Shown: positions 19,006 to 28,141, counted from the stretch's first letter. The stretch is DNA of 64,000 bases from Pseudomonas sp. R-28-1W-6 (GCF_009799925.1 NZ_WELK01000001.1:310001-374000), one strand, 5' to 3'. The notes: generated by a model not told the origin, from the letters alone. Made by a program: numbers and translations.

Positions 19006-19929
19006 CTATGCATTCAGCGGTGAGAACACCGACCAGCCGATCCGTTCGCTGAGCAGCTCCAGCGCCGCCATGCCGGCCAGGGAGTTGCCGGCGGCGTTCA
19101 GTTCCGGCGACCACACGCACAGGGTGAAGCGCCCCGGCACCACCGCGACGATGCCGCCGCCGACCCCGCTCTTGCCCGGCAGTCCGACCCGGTAGGCGAA
19201 GTTGCCGGCCTCGTCGTACAGCCCGCTGGTGGCCATGATGGCATTGACCTGCTGGGTCTGCCGCGGCGTCAGCAGCTGTTCGCCGCTGTGCGGGCACAGC
19301 CCCTGGTTGGCCAGGAAGCCAAAGGCGCGGGCCAGGTCGACGCAGCTCATGGCCAGCGCGCAGTGGTGGAAGTAGCTGCGCAGCACCGTCTCGACATCGT
19401 TGTGGAAGTTGCCGAAGGCCTGCATCAGGTAGGCCGCGGCGGCGTTGCGCGCGCGGTGCTGGTACTCCGAGTCGGCGACCTTGCCATCGGAGTTCAGCTG
19501 CGGGTTGCCCGCCAGGCGCCGGACGAAGTCGCGCATGGACAGCGCCGGGGCGGCGAAGCGCGACTGGTTGATGTCGCAGATCACCAGGGCGCCGGCGTTG
19601 ATGAACGGGTTGCGCGGCCGGCCTCGCTCGAACTCCAGCTGCACCAGGGAATTGAACGGCTGGCCGGACGGCTCGTGGCCGAGGCGCAGCCAGATGTCCT
19701 CGCCGCAGTGCTGGATCGCCTGCACCAGGCTGAACACCTTGGAGATGCTCTGGATGGAGAACGGCGTATCGGCCGCGCCGGCGCGGTACAGGCTGCCATC
19801 GACGCCGTACACGGCGATGCCCAGCTGGTTGGCCGGCACCTCGGCCAGGGCCGGAATGTAGTCGGCGACCTTGCCCCGGCCCAGCAGCGGGCGGACCTGA
19901 TCCAGAATCTCGTTCAACACCGCTTGCAT
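19006..19929 (-). CDS. glsA: Glutaminase
   Basis: Glutaminase hydrolyses glutamine to glutamate and ammonia. The 307-residue product from the ATG at 19929 (GGAGG about seven bases upstream) is the usual length for the bacterial enzyme. The serine-lysine active-site motif is in [15 protein letters not shown] (about residues 57-71), and further family blocks are present ([28 protein letters not shown]). The gene faces the asparaginase gene and is divergent from an AraC regulator. Confidence 0.95.
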   Translation of the reverse strand: MQAVLNEILDQVRPLLGRGKVADYIPALAEVPANQLGIAVYGVDGSLYRAGAADTPFSIQSISKVFSLVQAIQHCGEDIWLRLGHEPSGQPFNSLVQLEFERGRPRNPFINAGALVICDINQSRFAAPALSMRDFVRRLAGNPQLNSDGKVADSEYQHRARNAAAAYLMQAFGNFHNDVETVLRSYFHHCALAMSCVDLARAFGFLANQGLCPHSGEQLLTPRQTQQVNAIMATSGLYDEAGNFAYRVGLPGKSGVGGGIVAVVPGRFTLCVWSPELNAAGNSLAGMAALELLSERIGWSVFSPLNA

Positions 19930-20065
19930 GGCCTGCCTCCGCCTATCCACGAGGCCAAATAGACGCCCGGCGCACGCCGGCCATCACAGTTGGCGGAGAC
20001 CACCCGCCGCCTGCCGGGGCATGCTTCTTGCGTCGAAATTGGCCTCATCCACTGGCGGTGTCGCC

Positions 20066-21061
20066 ATGCTGCATTCCCATCTCACCACCCTGCACAGCGT
20101 CGCCCTGATCCTGCAGATCCTCGGCGACCACCCCGGCGTCAGCGCCGAAGACCTGCTGGCCGGCAGCGGCATTCGCCTGGCCGACCTGCAGCACCCGGAT
20201 ATCCGCATCAGCACCGCCCAGGAAATGCGCGTGTGCGCCAATGCCCAGGCGCACTGCCAGGAGCTCGGCCTGCTCATGGGCCGGCGCATGCACGTTTCCT
20301 CCTACGGCTCGCTCGGTTACACCCTGCTGGCCAGCGCTACCCTGGGTGACGCCCTGCGGCTGGCCCTGGAGTACCCGGCGCTGCTCGGCACCTACTTCGA
20401 GCTGAGCCTGGTGGACGACGGCGACAGCGTCTGGATGCAGGCCGACGGCTACCGCGACCAGGCCGACCTGCAAACCTTCAACGTGGAATTCTGCCTGGCC
20501 TCGCTCAAGCTGATCTGCGACGACCTGCTCGGCCAGCCGCTGCCCCTGATCGGTGCGCAGTTCCGCCATGCCGCCCCCGCCTACCAGGCGCAGTACGCCG
20601 ACAGCTTCGCCTGCCCGCTGCAGTTCGATGCCGCGCGCAACGCCTTCGGCTTCTCCCGCACCTGGCTGGAGCGGCGCCTGCCCCTGGCCAACCCGGTGAC
20701 CGCGCGCGACATGCGCGAACAGTGCCGCCAGCTCAACGCCACCTTCGTCAGCCGGCAGGCCCTGGTCATGCGCTGCCGCCAGCTGCTCGCCGCCCAGCTG
20801 CAGGCGCCGCCTGGGCTGGAGGGCCTGGCGGCGCAGCTGCACTGCTCGCCGCGCAGCCTGCGCCGGCACCTGCACGATGCCGGCAGCAGCTACCAGAACC
20901 TGCTCGACGAGTTGCGCTACGCCCGCGCCCGCCAGCTGCTGGAGCAGCAGGAACTGCCCATCCACCAGATCGCCGAGGCCATGGGCTACAGCGAAACCGC
21001 CAGTTTCCGCCACGCCTTCCAGCGCTGGAGCGGGGTGCCGCCGAGTCGCTTCCGCGCCTGA
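20066..21061 (+). CDS. AraC-family regulator with arabinose-binding-type N-terminal domain
   Basis: The 331-residue protein has an N-terminal ligand-sensing domain of the type found in many Pseudomonas AraC proteins (about residues 15-200) and a C-terminal double helix-turn-helix (about 230-330, including IHQIAEAMGYSETASFRHAF). The start at 20066 gives a product beginning MLHSHLTTLHS; an in-frame ATG at 20021 is possible. It sits between the glutaminase gene (divergent) and the polyamine genes (same direction), so it may regulate either. Confidence 0.85.
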   Translation: MLHSHLTTLHSVALILQILGDHPGVSAEDLLAGSGIRLADLQHPDIRISTAQEMRVCANAQAHCQELGLLMGRRMHVSSYGSLGYTLLASATLGDALRLALEYPALLGTYFELSLVDDGDSVWMQADGYRDQADLQTFNVEFCLASLKLICDDLLGQPLPLIGAQFRHAAPAYQAQYADSFACPLQFDAARNAFGFSRTWLERRLPLANPVTARDMREQCRQLNATFVSRQALVMRCRQLLAAQLQAPPGLEGLAAQLHCSPRSLRRHLHDAGSSYQNLLDELRYARARQLLEQQELPIHQIAEAMGYSETASFRHAFQRWSGVPPSRFRA

Positions 21062-21081
21062 ACACCTGGAGGACAACGCCT

Positions 21082-21149
21082 GCGTAGGGTGCGCCGCGCG
21101 CACCATGAAGCCTATGCGGCCCTGTCGGTGCGCACAGCGCACCCTACGC
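21082..21149. repeat. Palindromic intergenic repeat (GTAGGGTGCGCC type)
   Basis: GCGTAGGGTGCGCCGCGCGC and the mirror arm ending GCGCACCCTACGC flank about 22 bases. It is the same family as 1028-1092 and lies between the AraC gene and aphA. Confidence 0.85.
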
Positions 21150-21285
21150 CAGCGTGAACAGCCTGGAACCCAGCGGGGCACAACAAATTGGCCACATCTA
21201 TCCCCTTGTGGCCGCTCCGGTCGTTTTCTCCCGGCCACGGCACTGCCAACAATGGCGCCAGATGCATTGCCAGGAGAACAACAAG

Positions 21286-22317
21286 ATGCTGACCCTCTAC
21301 AGTGACGACCACCGCCTGCACCACGGCCGCTGCGAGCTGATCGACGGCGAGCTGAAGCCCTGCTTCGAGATGCCCTCGCGCGCCGACCATGTGCTGCAAC
21401 GGGTCAAGGAGCGCAACCTGGGCGAAGTGCGCGGCCCCAGCGACTTCGGCATGGCGCCGATCGAGCGCATCCACGGCGCCGACTACCTGACCTTCCTCGA
21501 AGGCGCCTGGGCGCGCTGGGCCGCCGAGGGCAACCCCAACGGCGACCTGCTGCCCTTCACCTGGCCGGCGCGCACCCTGCGCCACAAGCTGCCGGACAGC
21601 CTGCACGGCCAGCTCGGCTACTACAGCTTCGACGGCGGCGCGCCGATCACCGCCGGCACCTGGCAGGCCGTGTACAGCTCGGCCCAGGTCGCCCTGACCG
21701 CCCAGCAGCAGATCAGCCAGGGCGCCCACAGCGCCTTCGCCCTGTGCCGGCCGCCGGGCCACCACGCCGCGGCCGACCTGATGGGCGGCTACTGCTACCT
21801 GAACAACGCCGCCATCGCCGCCCAGGCCTGCCTCGACCAGGGCGCCCTGCGGGTGGCCATCCTGGATGTCGACTACCACCACGGCAACGGCACCCAGTCG
21901 ATCTTCTATGCGCGCAACGACGTGCTGGTGACCTCGATCCACGGCGACCCGAGCTTCGAGTTCCCGTTCTTCCTCGGCTATGCCGACGAGGTTGGCGAAG
22001 GCGCCGGGCGCGGCTTCAACCTCAACCTGCCGCTGCCCGCCGGCAGCGCCTGGGACGTCTGGGGTGCGGCGCTGGAGCAAGCCTGCCGGCGCATTGCCGC
22101 CTACGCCCCGGACGTGGTGCTGGTATCGCTCGGCGTCGACACCTTCAAGGACGACCCGATCTCCCAGTTCAAGCTCGACAGCCCGGACTACCTGCGCATG
22201 GGCCAGCGCATCGCCGCCCTCGGCAAACCGACCCTGTTCGTCATGGAGGGTGGTTACGCGGTGGCGGAAATCGGCATCAACGCCGTCAACGTACTCGAAG
22301 GTTTCCAGGGCGCCTGA
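21286..22317 (+). CDS. aphA: Acetylpolyamine amidohydrolase
   Basis: This 343-residue member of the histone-deacetylase superfamily removes acetyl groups from acetylated polyamines such as acetylputrescine and acetylcadaverine. Catalytic features are intact: the His pair in RPPGHHAA (His159, His160), zinc ligands in DVDYHHGNGT (Asp196, His198) and Asp285, and the transition-state tyrosine in EGGY (Tyr324). These lie one residue from the positions I recall for the Mycoplana enzyme. CAGGAG lies upstream of the ATG. The next gene encodes a polyamine-type binding protein, the same pairing as PA1409-PA1410 of P. aeruginosa. Confidence 0.92.
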   Translation: MLTLYSDDHRLHHGRCELIDGELKPCFEMPSRADHVLQRVKERNLGEVRGPSDFGMAPIERIHGADYLTFLEGAWARWAAEGNPNGDLLPFTWPARTLRHKLPDSLHGQLGYYSFDGGAPITAGTWQAVYSSAQVALTAQQQISQGAHSAFALCRPPGHHAAADLMGGYCYLNNAAIAAQACLDQGALRVAILDVDYHHGNGTQSIFYARNDVLVTSIHGDPSFEFPFFLGYADEVGEGAGRGFNLNLPLPAGSAWDVWGAALEQACRRIAAYAPDVVLVSLGVDTFKDDPISQFKLDSPDYLRMGQRIAALGKPTLFVMEGGYAVAEIGINAVNVLEGFQGA

Positions 22318-22341
22318 AGCGCCCCGCATGAGGAGCACACG

Positions 22342-23454
22342 ATGAACAAACTCCACCAGCTGATCGCTACCACCCTGTGCGGCGCCACCCTGCTGGCCGG
22401 CGCGACCCAGGCCCAGGCCGCGGACCAGCAGCGCGAGCTGCGCGTATACAACTGGGCCGACTACATGCTGCCGGCGGTGCCCAAGGACTTCCAGAAGAAC
22501 AGCGGCATCCAGCTGACCTGGGACGTGTTCGACACCAACGAATCGCTGGAGGCCAAGCTGCTCACCGGCAACTCCGGCTACGACCTGGTGGTGCCGACCA
22601 ACACCTTCCTCGACACCCAGATCAAGGCCGGCGTGTTCCAGAAACTGGACAAGAGCAAGCTGCCCAACTGGCAGCACCTCGACCCGGGCCTGCTCGAGCT
22701 GATGACCGCCAACGACCCCGGCAACCAGTACGCCGTGCCCTACATGTACGGCACCGTGCTGATCGGCTTCAACCCGGCCAAGGTCAAGGCCGTGCTCGGC
22801 GAGGATGCGCCGGTGGACAGCTGGGACCTGATCTTCAAGGAAGAGAACATCAGCAAGCTCAAGCAGTGCGGCGTGGCCATGCTCGACTCGCCCGGCGACA
22901 TCCTGCCGATCGCCCTGCACTACCTGGGCCTGGACCCGAACAGCGCCAAGCCCGAGGACTACACCAAGGCCGGCGAGCTGATGCTGAAGATCCGCCCCTA
23001 CGTCGCCTACTTCCACTCGGCCAAGTACATGACCGATATCGCCAACGGCGACATCTGCGTGGCCATCGGCTACTCGGGCAGCTTCTACCAGTTCGCCAAC
23101 CGCGCCAAGGAAGCCGGCAACGGCGTGGTGGTCGACTGGCGCCTGCCCAAAGAGGGCGCGCCGCTGTGGTACGACTCCTTTGCCATTCCGAAAAGCGCGA
23201 AGAACGTCGCCGAAGCCCACGAGTTCCTCAACAACCTGCTCGAACCGAAAGTGGTGGCGCCGATCTCCGACTTCCTCGGCTACCCCAACCCGAACCGGGA
23301 CGCCATGCCGCTGGTCGGCACCGAGATCCGCGACAACCCCAACCTGACCCCGACCGCCGAGGCGCAGAAGACCCTCTACGTGCTGCAACCGCTGCCGCAG
23401 AAGATCGAGCGCGTGCGCACCCGCACCTGGAGCAAGATCAAGACCGGCAGCTGA
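22342..23454 (+). CDS. Periplasmic spermidine/putrescine-type binding protein
   Basis: The 370-residue protein has a cleavable signal peptide (cleavage near AQAAD, about residue 27) and a PotF/PotD-type fold with the motif RVYNWADYMLPAVPKDF at the start of the mature part. It should capture a polyamine or acetylpolyamine in the periplasm. No ABC permease or ATPase is encoded beside it, so it must work with components elsewhere. It is 24 bases after aphA with its own GAGGAG site and is very probably in the same operon. Confidence 0.88.
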   Translation: MNKLHQLIATTLCGATLLAGATQAQAADQQRELRVYNWADYMLPAVPKDFQKNSGIQLTWDVFDTNESLEAKLLTGNSGYDLVVPTNTFLDTQIKAGVFQKLDKSKLPNWQHLDPGLLELMTANDPGNQYAVPYMYGTVLIGFNPAKVKAVLGEDAPVDSWDLIFKEENISKLKQCGVAMLDSPGDILPIALHYLGLDPNSAKPEDYTKAGELMLKIRPYVAYFHSAKYMTDIANGDICVAIGYSGSFYQFANRAKEAGNGVVVDWRLPKEGAPLWYDSFAIPKSAKNVAEAHEFLNNLLEPKVVAPISDFLGYPNPNRDAMPLVGTEIRDNPNLTPTAEAQKTLYVLQPLPQKIERVRTRTWSKIKTGS

Positions 23455-23570
23455 GCCCCGGCCGACCCGGCGCCGACCGCCTGGCCGGTGCAGGGGCGGC
23501 GGTATGGACAAGGCGGCAGGCAGCTGCTTAGTTTCAGGAACCGCCCGTCTCGTCCGCACCGGAGGTTGCC

Positions 23571-24377
23571 ATGCCCGCGCCCAGCCCCTTCTACCGGGAA
23601 GCCGGCGCCGGCCCGGCGGTGGTCTGCCTGCACGCCAATGCCAGCAGCGCCGCGCAGTGGCGCCCACTGCAGGAGAGCCTGGCGGAGCGCTTCCACGTGC
23701 TCGCCGCCGACTCCTACGGCGCCGGCAAGAGCCCGCCCTGGCCGGGTGAGCGGCAGATGACCCTGAGCGACGAGGTCGCCCTGCTGGAGCCGGTGTTCCA
23801 GCGCGCCGGCGACGCCTTCGCCCTGGTCGGCCACTCCTATGGCGCCGCCCTCGCCCTGCGCACCGCCCTCAGCCGGCCGCAGCGAGTACGCGCCCTGGTG
23901 CTGTACGAGCCGACCCTGTTCAACCTGCTGGATGCCGAACGCCCGGCGCCAAACGCGGCCGACGGCATCCGCGCCACCGTGGCCCGGGCCGTCGCCAGCC
24001 TGGCCGCCGGTGATCCGGACGCCGCCGCCGAATGCTTCATCGACTACTGGATGGGCCCGGGCACCTGGGCGGCCACCGCCGCCAGCCGGCGCGGGCCGAT
24101 CCTCGCCTCGATCGTCAATGTGCGCGGCTGGGCCGACGCCCTGTTTGGCGAACCGACCAGCCTGGATGCCTGGCGGCAGTTGCAGGTGCCGGTGCTCTAC
24201 CTGGTCGGCGGGCAGTCGCCGGCCTCGGCCCGCGAGGTCGCCCGCCTGCTCGCCGGCGCGCTGCCCCAGGCGCAACGGGTGGAGTTCGCCGAGCTCGGGC
24301 ACATGGGCCCGATCACCCACCCAGAGCGGGTCAACCCGCTGATCGCCGACTTCCTCCAGCGCCACTGCGGCGCCTGA
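23571..24377 (+). CDS. Alpha/beta-hydrolase
   Basis: The 268-residue product has an alpha/beta-hydrolase fold: a CLHANASSAAQW oxyanion-hole region, the nucleophile elbow GHSYGA (Ser about residue 87) and a late His in ELGHMGPITHPE. There is no signal peptide, so it is cytoplasmic. GGAGG precedes the ATG. It follows the polyamine genes by 116 bases and may or may not be in the same transcript. The substrate cannot be read from the sequence. Confidence 0.85.
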   Translation: MPAPSPFYREAGAGPAVVCLHANASSAAQWRPLQESLAERFHVLAADSYGAGKSPPWPGERQMTLSDEVALLEPVFQRAGDAFALVGHSYGAALALRTALSRPQRVRALVLYEPTLFNLLDAERPAPNAADGIRATVARAVASLAAGDPDAAAECFIDYWMGPGTWAATAASRRGPILASIVNVRGWADALFGEPTSLDAWRQLQVPVLYLVGGQSPASAREVARLLAGALPQAQRVEFAELGHMGPITHPERVNPLIADFLQRHCGA

Positions 24378-24738
24378 CGCGCGCTCAGGCGCCGCCGATG
24401 CACGGCCCCAGCAGCGGCCAGCCGCGACGGCCGCAAAGAGCATGATCCGGTCAATAACAGATCACCGATTATTCGGCCCTTAAAACAACTGTACCGCCAC
24501 GAATCTGCCGCCAGGCGCATCCGCAGTAGTGGAAAGTCTCGCCATGGTGTCTGCAACCTGACTTTTCACGGATGACCAGTACAGTTGCCGACAAAAAAGC
24601 AGAACAGTTACCAAGCTGGCTAACAAATAGCCCCGCAATTGACCGCAGCTGTGCCTACAAAATCGACCGTTTAGTCAGGAAAATACTTCTACAGACGAAC
24701 ACACTCTCACCCCGCCACAAGCGGAAGGAAGCACCACC
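24378..24738. other. Gene-free interval upstream of the DUF1127 gene
   Basis: About 360 bases without a coding frame. From 24440 on, the base composition is clearly more AT-rich than the flanking genes. It contains three ACAGTT-type motifs listed separately and is long for the leader of a 71-codon gene, suggesting layered control or a small RNA. Confidence 0.5.
24486..24612. promoter_or_regulatory. Candidate operator with three ACAGTT motifs
   Basis: CAACTGTAC at 24486-24494 is the exact complement of GTACAGTTG at 24579-24587, and a third related motif GAACAGTTACC lies at 24602-24612, 23 bases (about two helix turns) after the second. Paired ACAGTT-like repeats about two turns apart resemble MocR/GntR-type operators, but no MocR gene is in the window. 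The call is inference from pattern. Confidence 0.4.
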
Positions 24739-24954
24739 ATGGAACGTACCCTCAGTTCCGACTCGCTCTTTCAAGACAGCTCCAGCAACGCCCGCGGCAG
24801 CCTGCCGCTGCAGGTCATCGCCACCCTGTTGCTGTGGAAACGCCGCATCATCAGCCGCCACCAGCTGGCCCGCCTGGACGAACGCCTGCTGGCCGACGCC
24901 GGCATCAGCCTGTACGAACGCCAGCTCGAGGTCAGCAAGCCGTTCTGGCGCTGA
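24739..24954 (+). CDS. Small DUF1127 (YjiS-like) protein
   Basis: The 71-residue protein ends in the DUF1127 pattern: LLLWKRRIISRHQLARLDER followed by LLADAGISLYERQLEVSKPFW. Such short proteins are Arg-rich, and some bind RNA or regulators of phosphate and carbon metabolism; the role here is unknown. AAGGAAG lies before the ATG. It is monocistronic: a long leader precedes it and a strong terminator follows. Confidence 0.85.
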   Translation: MERTLSSDSLFQDSSSNARGSLPLQVIATLLLWKRRIISRHQLARLDERLLADAGISLYERQLEVSKPFWR

Positions 24955-24971
24955 GTTCGCTCGATAGGAAC

Positions 24972-24996
24972 AAGGGGAGCACTGGCTCCCCTTTTT
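24972..24996 (+). terminator. Rho-independent terminator after the DUF1127 gene
   Basis: A nine-pair stem (AAGGGGAGC with GCTCCCCTT) and an ACTG loop run into a T tract. It also lies past the 3' end of the leftward PII-like gene and may serve both sides. Confidence 0.9.
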
Positions 24997-25028
24997 CTTG
25001 CTCATGTGAGCCGCACCGCAACGGCTTA

Positions 25029-25331
25029 CTAGAACTTATCCGGACGCAGCACCTGCACTTCGGATAGATAGCAAACCATTGCAAAGTTGGCGTAATAGCT
25101 ACGCTGCAGGTGCTCGGCGATGCGCTCGGCCAGCTCGCGCGCACAGATCACCTCCAGGCGGATGTTGCCTTCGGTGTCCCAGCCGGCACTGCGCACGCCG
25201 CGGCCGCCTCGGCCACGGGCGTCGGAGACGGTCCAACCGGGTGCACCGAGCGTTTCCAGGTCCGCCAGCAGTTTCTTTTCCAGCGCCGCCTCGCCGATAA
25301 CGGTGAGCAAGGTGCGAGTGTGTGCGTTCAT
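25029..25331 (-). CDS. PII-like protein next to the SbtA transporter (SbtB-like)
   Basis: The 100-residue product has the PII-like ferredoxin fold pattern: a first strand TRTLLTVIGEAALEKKLLADL, a Gly/Arg-rich loop GRGGRG in the T-loop position and a C-terminal FAMVCYLSEVQVLRPDKF strand. In cyanobacteria SbtB binds SbtA and controls bicarbonate uptake in response to adenine nucleotides. Here the gene starts one base after the sbtA stop, so translation is coupled. It is named by context and weak fold similarity rather than strong identity. Confidence 0.75.
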   Translation of the reverse strand: MNAHTRTLLTVIGEAALEKKLLADLETLGAPGWTVSDARGRGGRGVRSAGWDTEGNIRLEVICARELAERIAEHLQRSYYANFAMVCYLSEVQVLRPDKF

Positions 25332-25332
25332 C

Positions 25333-26268
25333 TCAGAGCCCCCAGGCGATCAGCTGTTCGGCCAGTGCCAGATAGAGCGGTATGCCGACCAGGATGTTGA
25401 ACGGGAAGGTAATGCCCAGCGAAGCCGTCAGCGACAGCGAGGGGTTGGCCTCGGGCAGCGCCAGGCGCAGAGCGGCCGGCACGGCGATGTAGGACGCCGA
25501 GGCCGCCAGGGTGGCAAGCATCGCCGTGCCGCCCAGGCTCAGGTCCATGCCCCGCGCCAGCAGCGCGCCAATCAGCGCACCGAGCAGCGGCATGAGCAGG
25601 GCGAAGGTCGCCAGGCGCAGGCCGAACTGCTTCAGCGCACCCAGCTGGCCGGAAGCGATCAGCCCCATCTCCAGCAGGAAGAACGCCAGCACCGGCTTGA
25701 ACATGCTGGTGTACAAGGGCTCCAGCGGCTTGATCGCCTCCTTGCCGGCGATGGCACCGATCAGCAGGCCGCCGAGCAGCAGCATGATGCTCTTGCCGAG
25801 GAAGATCTCGCGGCCCAGTTCGCGCCACTGGGTATTGCGACTGATGCCCTTGGCCAGGACGATGCCGACCAGAATCGCCGGAATCTCCAGGATCGCCACG
25901 AACAGCGGCATATAGCTCTCGAAGTGGATCTCGCGCGACACCAGGTAAGCCACCACCACGGCGAAGGTACCCGCGCTCACCGAACCATAATGCGCGGCCA
26001 CCGCCGCGGCATTGACCCGGTCGAAGCGCAGCCCGCGCAACAGGGCGAAGGCCAGCAACGGCAAACCGACACCCAGCGCCAACACCTGGGCCACCTGCCC
26101 CAGCAACTGCAGGCTGGCCTGCTCGGCCAGCTCCACGCCACCGTGCAGGCCGATGGCCAGGAGCAGGATGATCGACAGCGTCTCGTACAACGCCGCCGGC
26201 AACTTGAGCTCACTCTTCAACAGTCCCGCGACCAGACCGAAGACGAAGAACAGCACTACCGGATCCAC
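25333..26268 (-). CDS. SbtA-family sodium-dependent bicarbonate transporter
   Basis: This 311-residue inner-membrane protein has ten or so hydrophobic helices in two inverted halves and the family segments VAAHYGSVSAGTFAV and MLATLAASASYIAVPAALRL. SbtA takes up bicarbonate with sodium. I chose the GTG at 26268 because AAGGGG lies six bases upstream and an earlier ATG would place the leader within the preceding terminator. The gene follows pycB on the same strand, which suggests that it supplies bicarbonate to pyruvate carboxylase. Confidence 0.8.
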   Translation of the reverse strand: MDPVVLFFVFGLVAGLLKSELKLPAALYETLSIILLLAIGLHGGVELAEQASLQLLGQVAQVLALGVGLPLLAFALLRGLRFDRVNAAAVAAHYGSVSAGTFAVVVAYLVSREIHFESYMPLFVAILEIPAILVGIVLAKGISRNTQWRELGREIFLGKSIMLLLGGLLIGAIAGKEAIKPLEPLYTSMFKPVLAFFLLEMGLIASGQLGALKQFGLRLATFALLMPLLGALIGALLARGMDLSLGGTAMLATLAASASYIAVPAALRLALPEANPSLSLTASLGITFPFNILVGIPLYLALAEQLIAWGL

Positions 26269-26289
26269 TCCACACCCCCTTCTTGCAGA

Positions 26290-26316
26290 CAAAAAAAGGG
26301 GCACTTACGTGCCCCT
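26290..26316 (-). terminator. Rho-independent terminator after pycB
   Basis: Read on the minus strand, AGGGGCAC and GTGCCCCT form a perfect eight-pair stem with a GTAA loop followed by seven or more T. The T run ends about 22 bases before the sbtA start codon, so the transporter gene needs read-through or a promoter inside the 3' end of pycB. Confidence 0.93.
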
Positions 26317-26321
26317 GGGAC

Positions 26322-28130
26322 TCAACCTTCGATCTCCACCAGTACTTCACCGGGGGTCACCCGGTCGCCCTTGGCCACGTGGATGGCCTTGACGGTACCC
26401 GCGATCGGCGCCTGCACCTCGGTTTCCATCTTCATCGCCTCGGTGATCAGCACGGCCTGACCGGCTTTCACCTGGTCGCCCTCCTTGACCAGCACCTCGA
26501 CGATATTGCCCGGCATGGTGGTGCTGACATCGCCCGGGGCGCTGGCGCTCTTGCGCTTGCTGCCGCCGCCGCCGACGAACTGGTTGAGCGGCTCGAACAC
26601 CACCTCCTCCGGCATGCCGTCGATGGACAGGTAGAAGTGGCGCTTGCCGTCGCCCTTCACGCCGACGCCGGTGATGTCCACCCGGTAACTCTCGCCGTGC
26701 ACGTCGATGACAAACTCGGTCGGCACACCTTCGCCACCGACCGGGGCCACGCCGCCGGCCTCGGGAATCGGCAGCAGCACTTCCGGGGTCAGGGTGCCGG
26801 CGGCGCGTTCTTCGAGGAACTTGCGCCCGATGTCGGGGAACATCGCGTAGGTCAGCACGTCTTCCTCGGACTTGGCCAGGGCGCCGATTTCCTCGCGCAG
26901 CTTGGCCAGCTCCGGCTTGATCAGGTCGGCCGGGCGCACGTCGATCACGTCCTCGCTGCCGATGGCCTGGAAGCGCAGGTGTTCGTTGATCTTGCCCGGC
27001 GCCTTGCCGTAGCGGCCCTGCAGGTACAGCTTCACTTCGTTGGTGATGGTCTTGTAGCGCTCGCCGGCCAGCACGTTGAACACCGCCTGGGTGCCGACGA
27101 TCTGCGAGGTCGGGGTGACCAGCGGCGGGAAACCGAGGTCTTCGCGCACCCGTGGGATCTCGGCGAACACTTCGTTGATGCGGTGCAGCGCGCCCTGCTC
27201 CTTCAGCTGGTTGGCCAGGTTGGACATCATCCCGCCCGGCACCTGGTTGACCTGCACGCGGGTGTCCACGGCGGTGAACTCGCTCTCGAACTGGTGGTAC
27301 TTCTTGCGCACGGCGTAGAAGTACAGGCCGATTTCCTGCAGCAGGGCCAGGTCCAGGCCGGTGTCGTACTCGCTGCCCTTGAGCGCGGCGACCATCGACT
27401 CGGTGCCCGGGTGGCTGGTGCCCCAGGCGAAGCTGGAGATGGCGGTGTCGATATGGTCGGCGCCGGCCTCGATCGCCTTGAGCTGGCACATGGCGCCCAG
27501 GCCGGCGGTATCGTGGCTGTGCACGAACACCGGCAGGTCGATCTCGGCCTTCAGCGCCTTGACCAGTTCGGCCGCGGCGTAGGGAGTCAGCAGCCCGGCC
27601 ATGTCCTTGATCGCGATGGAGTCGATGCCCATGGCCTGCATGGCCTTGGCCTGCTCGACGTAGGCAGCCACGGTGTGCACCGGGCTGGTGGTGTAGCTCA
27701 GGGTGCCCTGGGCATGCTTGCCGGCGGCCTTCACCGCCTCGATGGCCACGCGCAGGTTACGCACGTCGTTCATCGCGTCGAAGATGCGGAACACGTCGAT
27801 GCCGTTGACCGCCGCCTTGGCCACGAAGGCGCGCACCACGTCGTCGCTGTAGTGGCGGTAGCCGAGCAGGTTCTGCCCGCGCAGGAGCATCTGCAGGCGG
27901 GTGTTGGGCAGCGCGGCCTTGAGCTTGCGCAGGCGCTCCCAGGGGTCTTCCTTGAGGAAGCGCACGCAGGCGTCGAAGGTCGCGCCGCCCCAGACTTCCA
28001 GGGACCAGTAGCCGACCTGGTCGAGCTTGTCGCAGATCGGCAGCATGTCTTCGGTGCGCATCCGCGTGGCGATGATCGACTGGTGGGCGTCGCGCAGGAT
28101 GGTGTCGGTAACGGTGATCTTTTTAGTCAT
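26322..28130 (-). CDS. pycB: Pyruvate carboxylase subunit B (carboxyltransferase and biotin domain)
   Basis: The 602-residue product transfers CO2 from carboxybiotin to pyruvate, giving oxaloacetate. It has an HMGL-like TIM-barrel domain at the N terminus (DTILRDAHQSIIATRMRTED), a central PYC_OADA domain, a linker, and a biotinyl domain with EAMKMET (biotinyl Lys about residue 568). It is also annotated oadA, but no decarboxylase membrane subunits are here, so anaplerotic carboxylase is the better reading. It lies 11 bases after pycA. Confidence 0.95.
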   Translation of the reverse strand: MTKKITVTDTILRDAHQSIIATRMRTEDMLPICDKLDQVGYWSLEVWGGATFDACVRFLKEDPWERLRKLKAALPNTRLQMLLRGQNLLGYRHYSDDVVRAFVAKAAVNGIDVFRIFDAMNDVRNLRVAIEAVKAAGKHAQGTLSYTTSPVHTVAAYVEQAKAMQAMGIDSIAIKDMAGLLTPYAAAELVKALKAEIDLPVFVHSHDTAGLGAMCQLKAIEAGADHIDTAISSFAWGTSHPGTESMVAALKGSEYDTGLDLALLQEIGLYFYAVRKKYHQFESEFTAVDTRVQVNQVPGGMMSNLANQLKEQGALHRINEVFAEIPRVREDLGFPPLVTPTSQIVGTQAVFNVLAGERYKTITNEVKLYLQGRYGKAPGKINEHLRFQAIGSEDVIDVRPADLIKPELAKLREEIGALAKSEEDVLTYAMFPDIGRKFLEERAAGTLTPEVLLPIPEAGGVAPVGGEGVPTEFVIDVHGESYRVDITGVGVKGDGKRHFYLSIDGMPEEVVFEPLNQFVGGGGSKRKSASAPGDVSTTMPGNIVEVLVKEGDQVKAGQAVLITEAMKMETEVQAPIAGTVKAIHVAKGDRVTPGEVLVEIEG

Positions 28131-28141
28131 GGCTCAATTCC

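Noticed and set aside
21112-23667. A long open frame of 851 codons on the minus strand across aphA and the binding-protein gene
   Set aside because: It is antisense to two well-supported genes; long antisense frames are common in high-GC DNA with strong third-position bias. Its composition (His, Gln, Val, Gly, Asp) is the usual shadow pattern.
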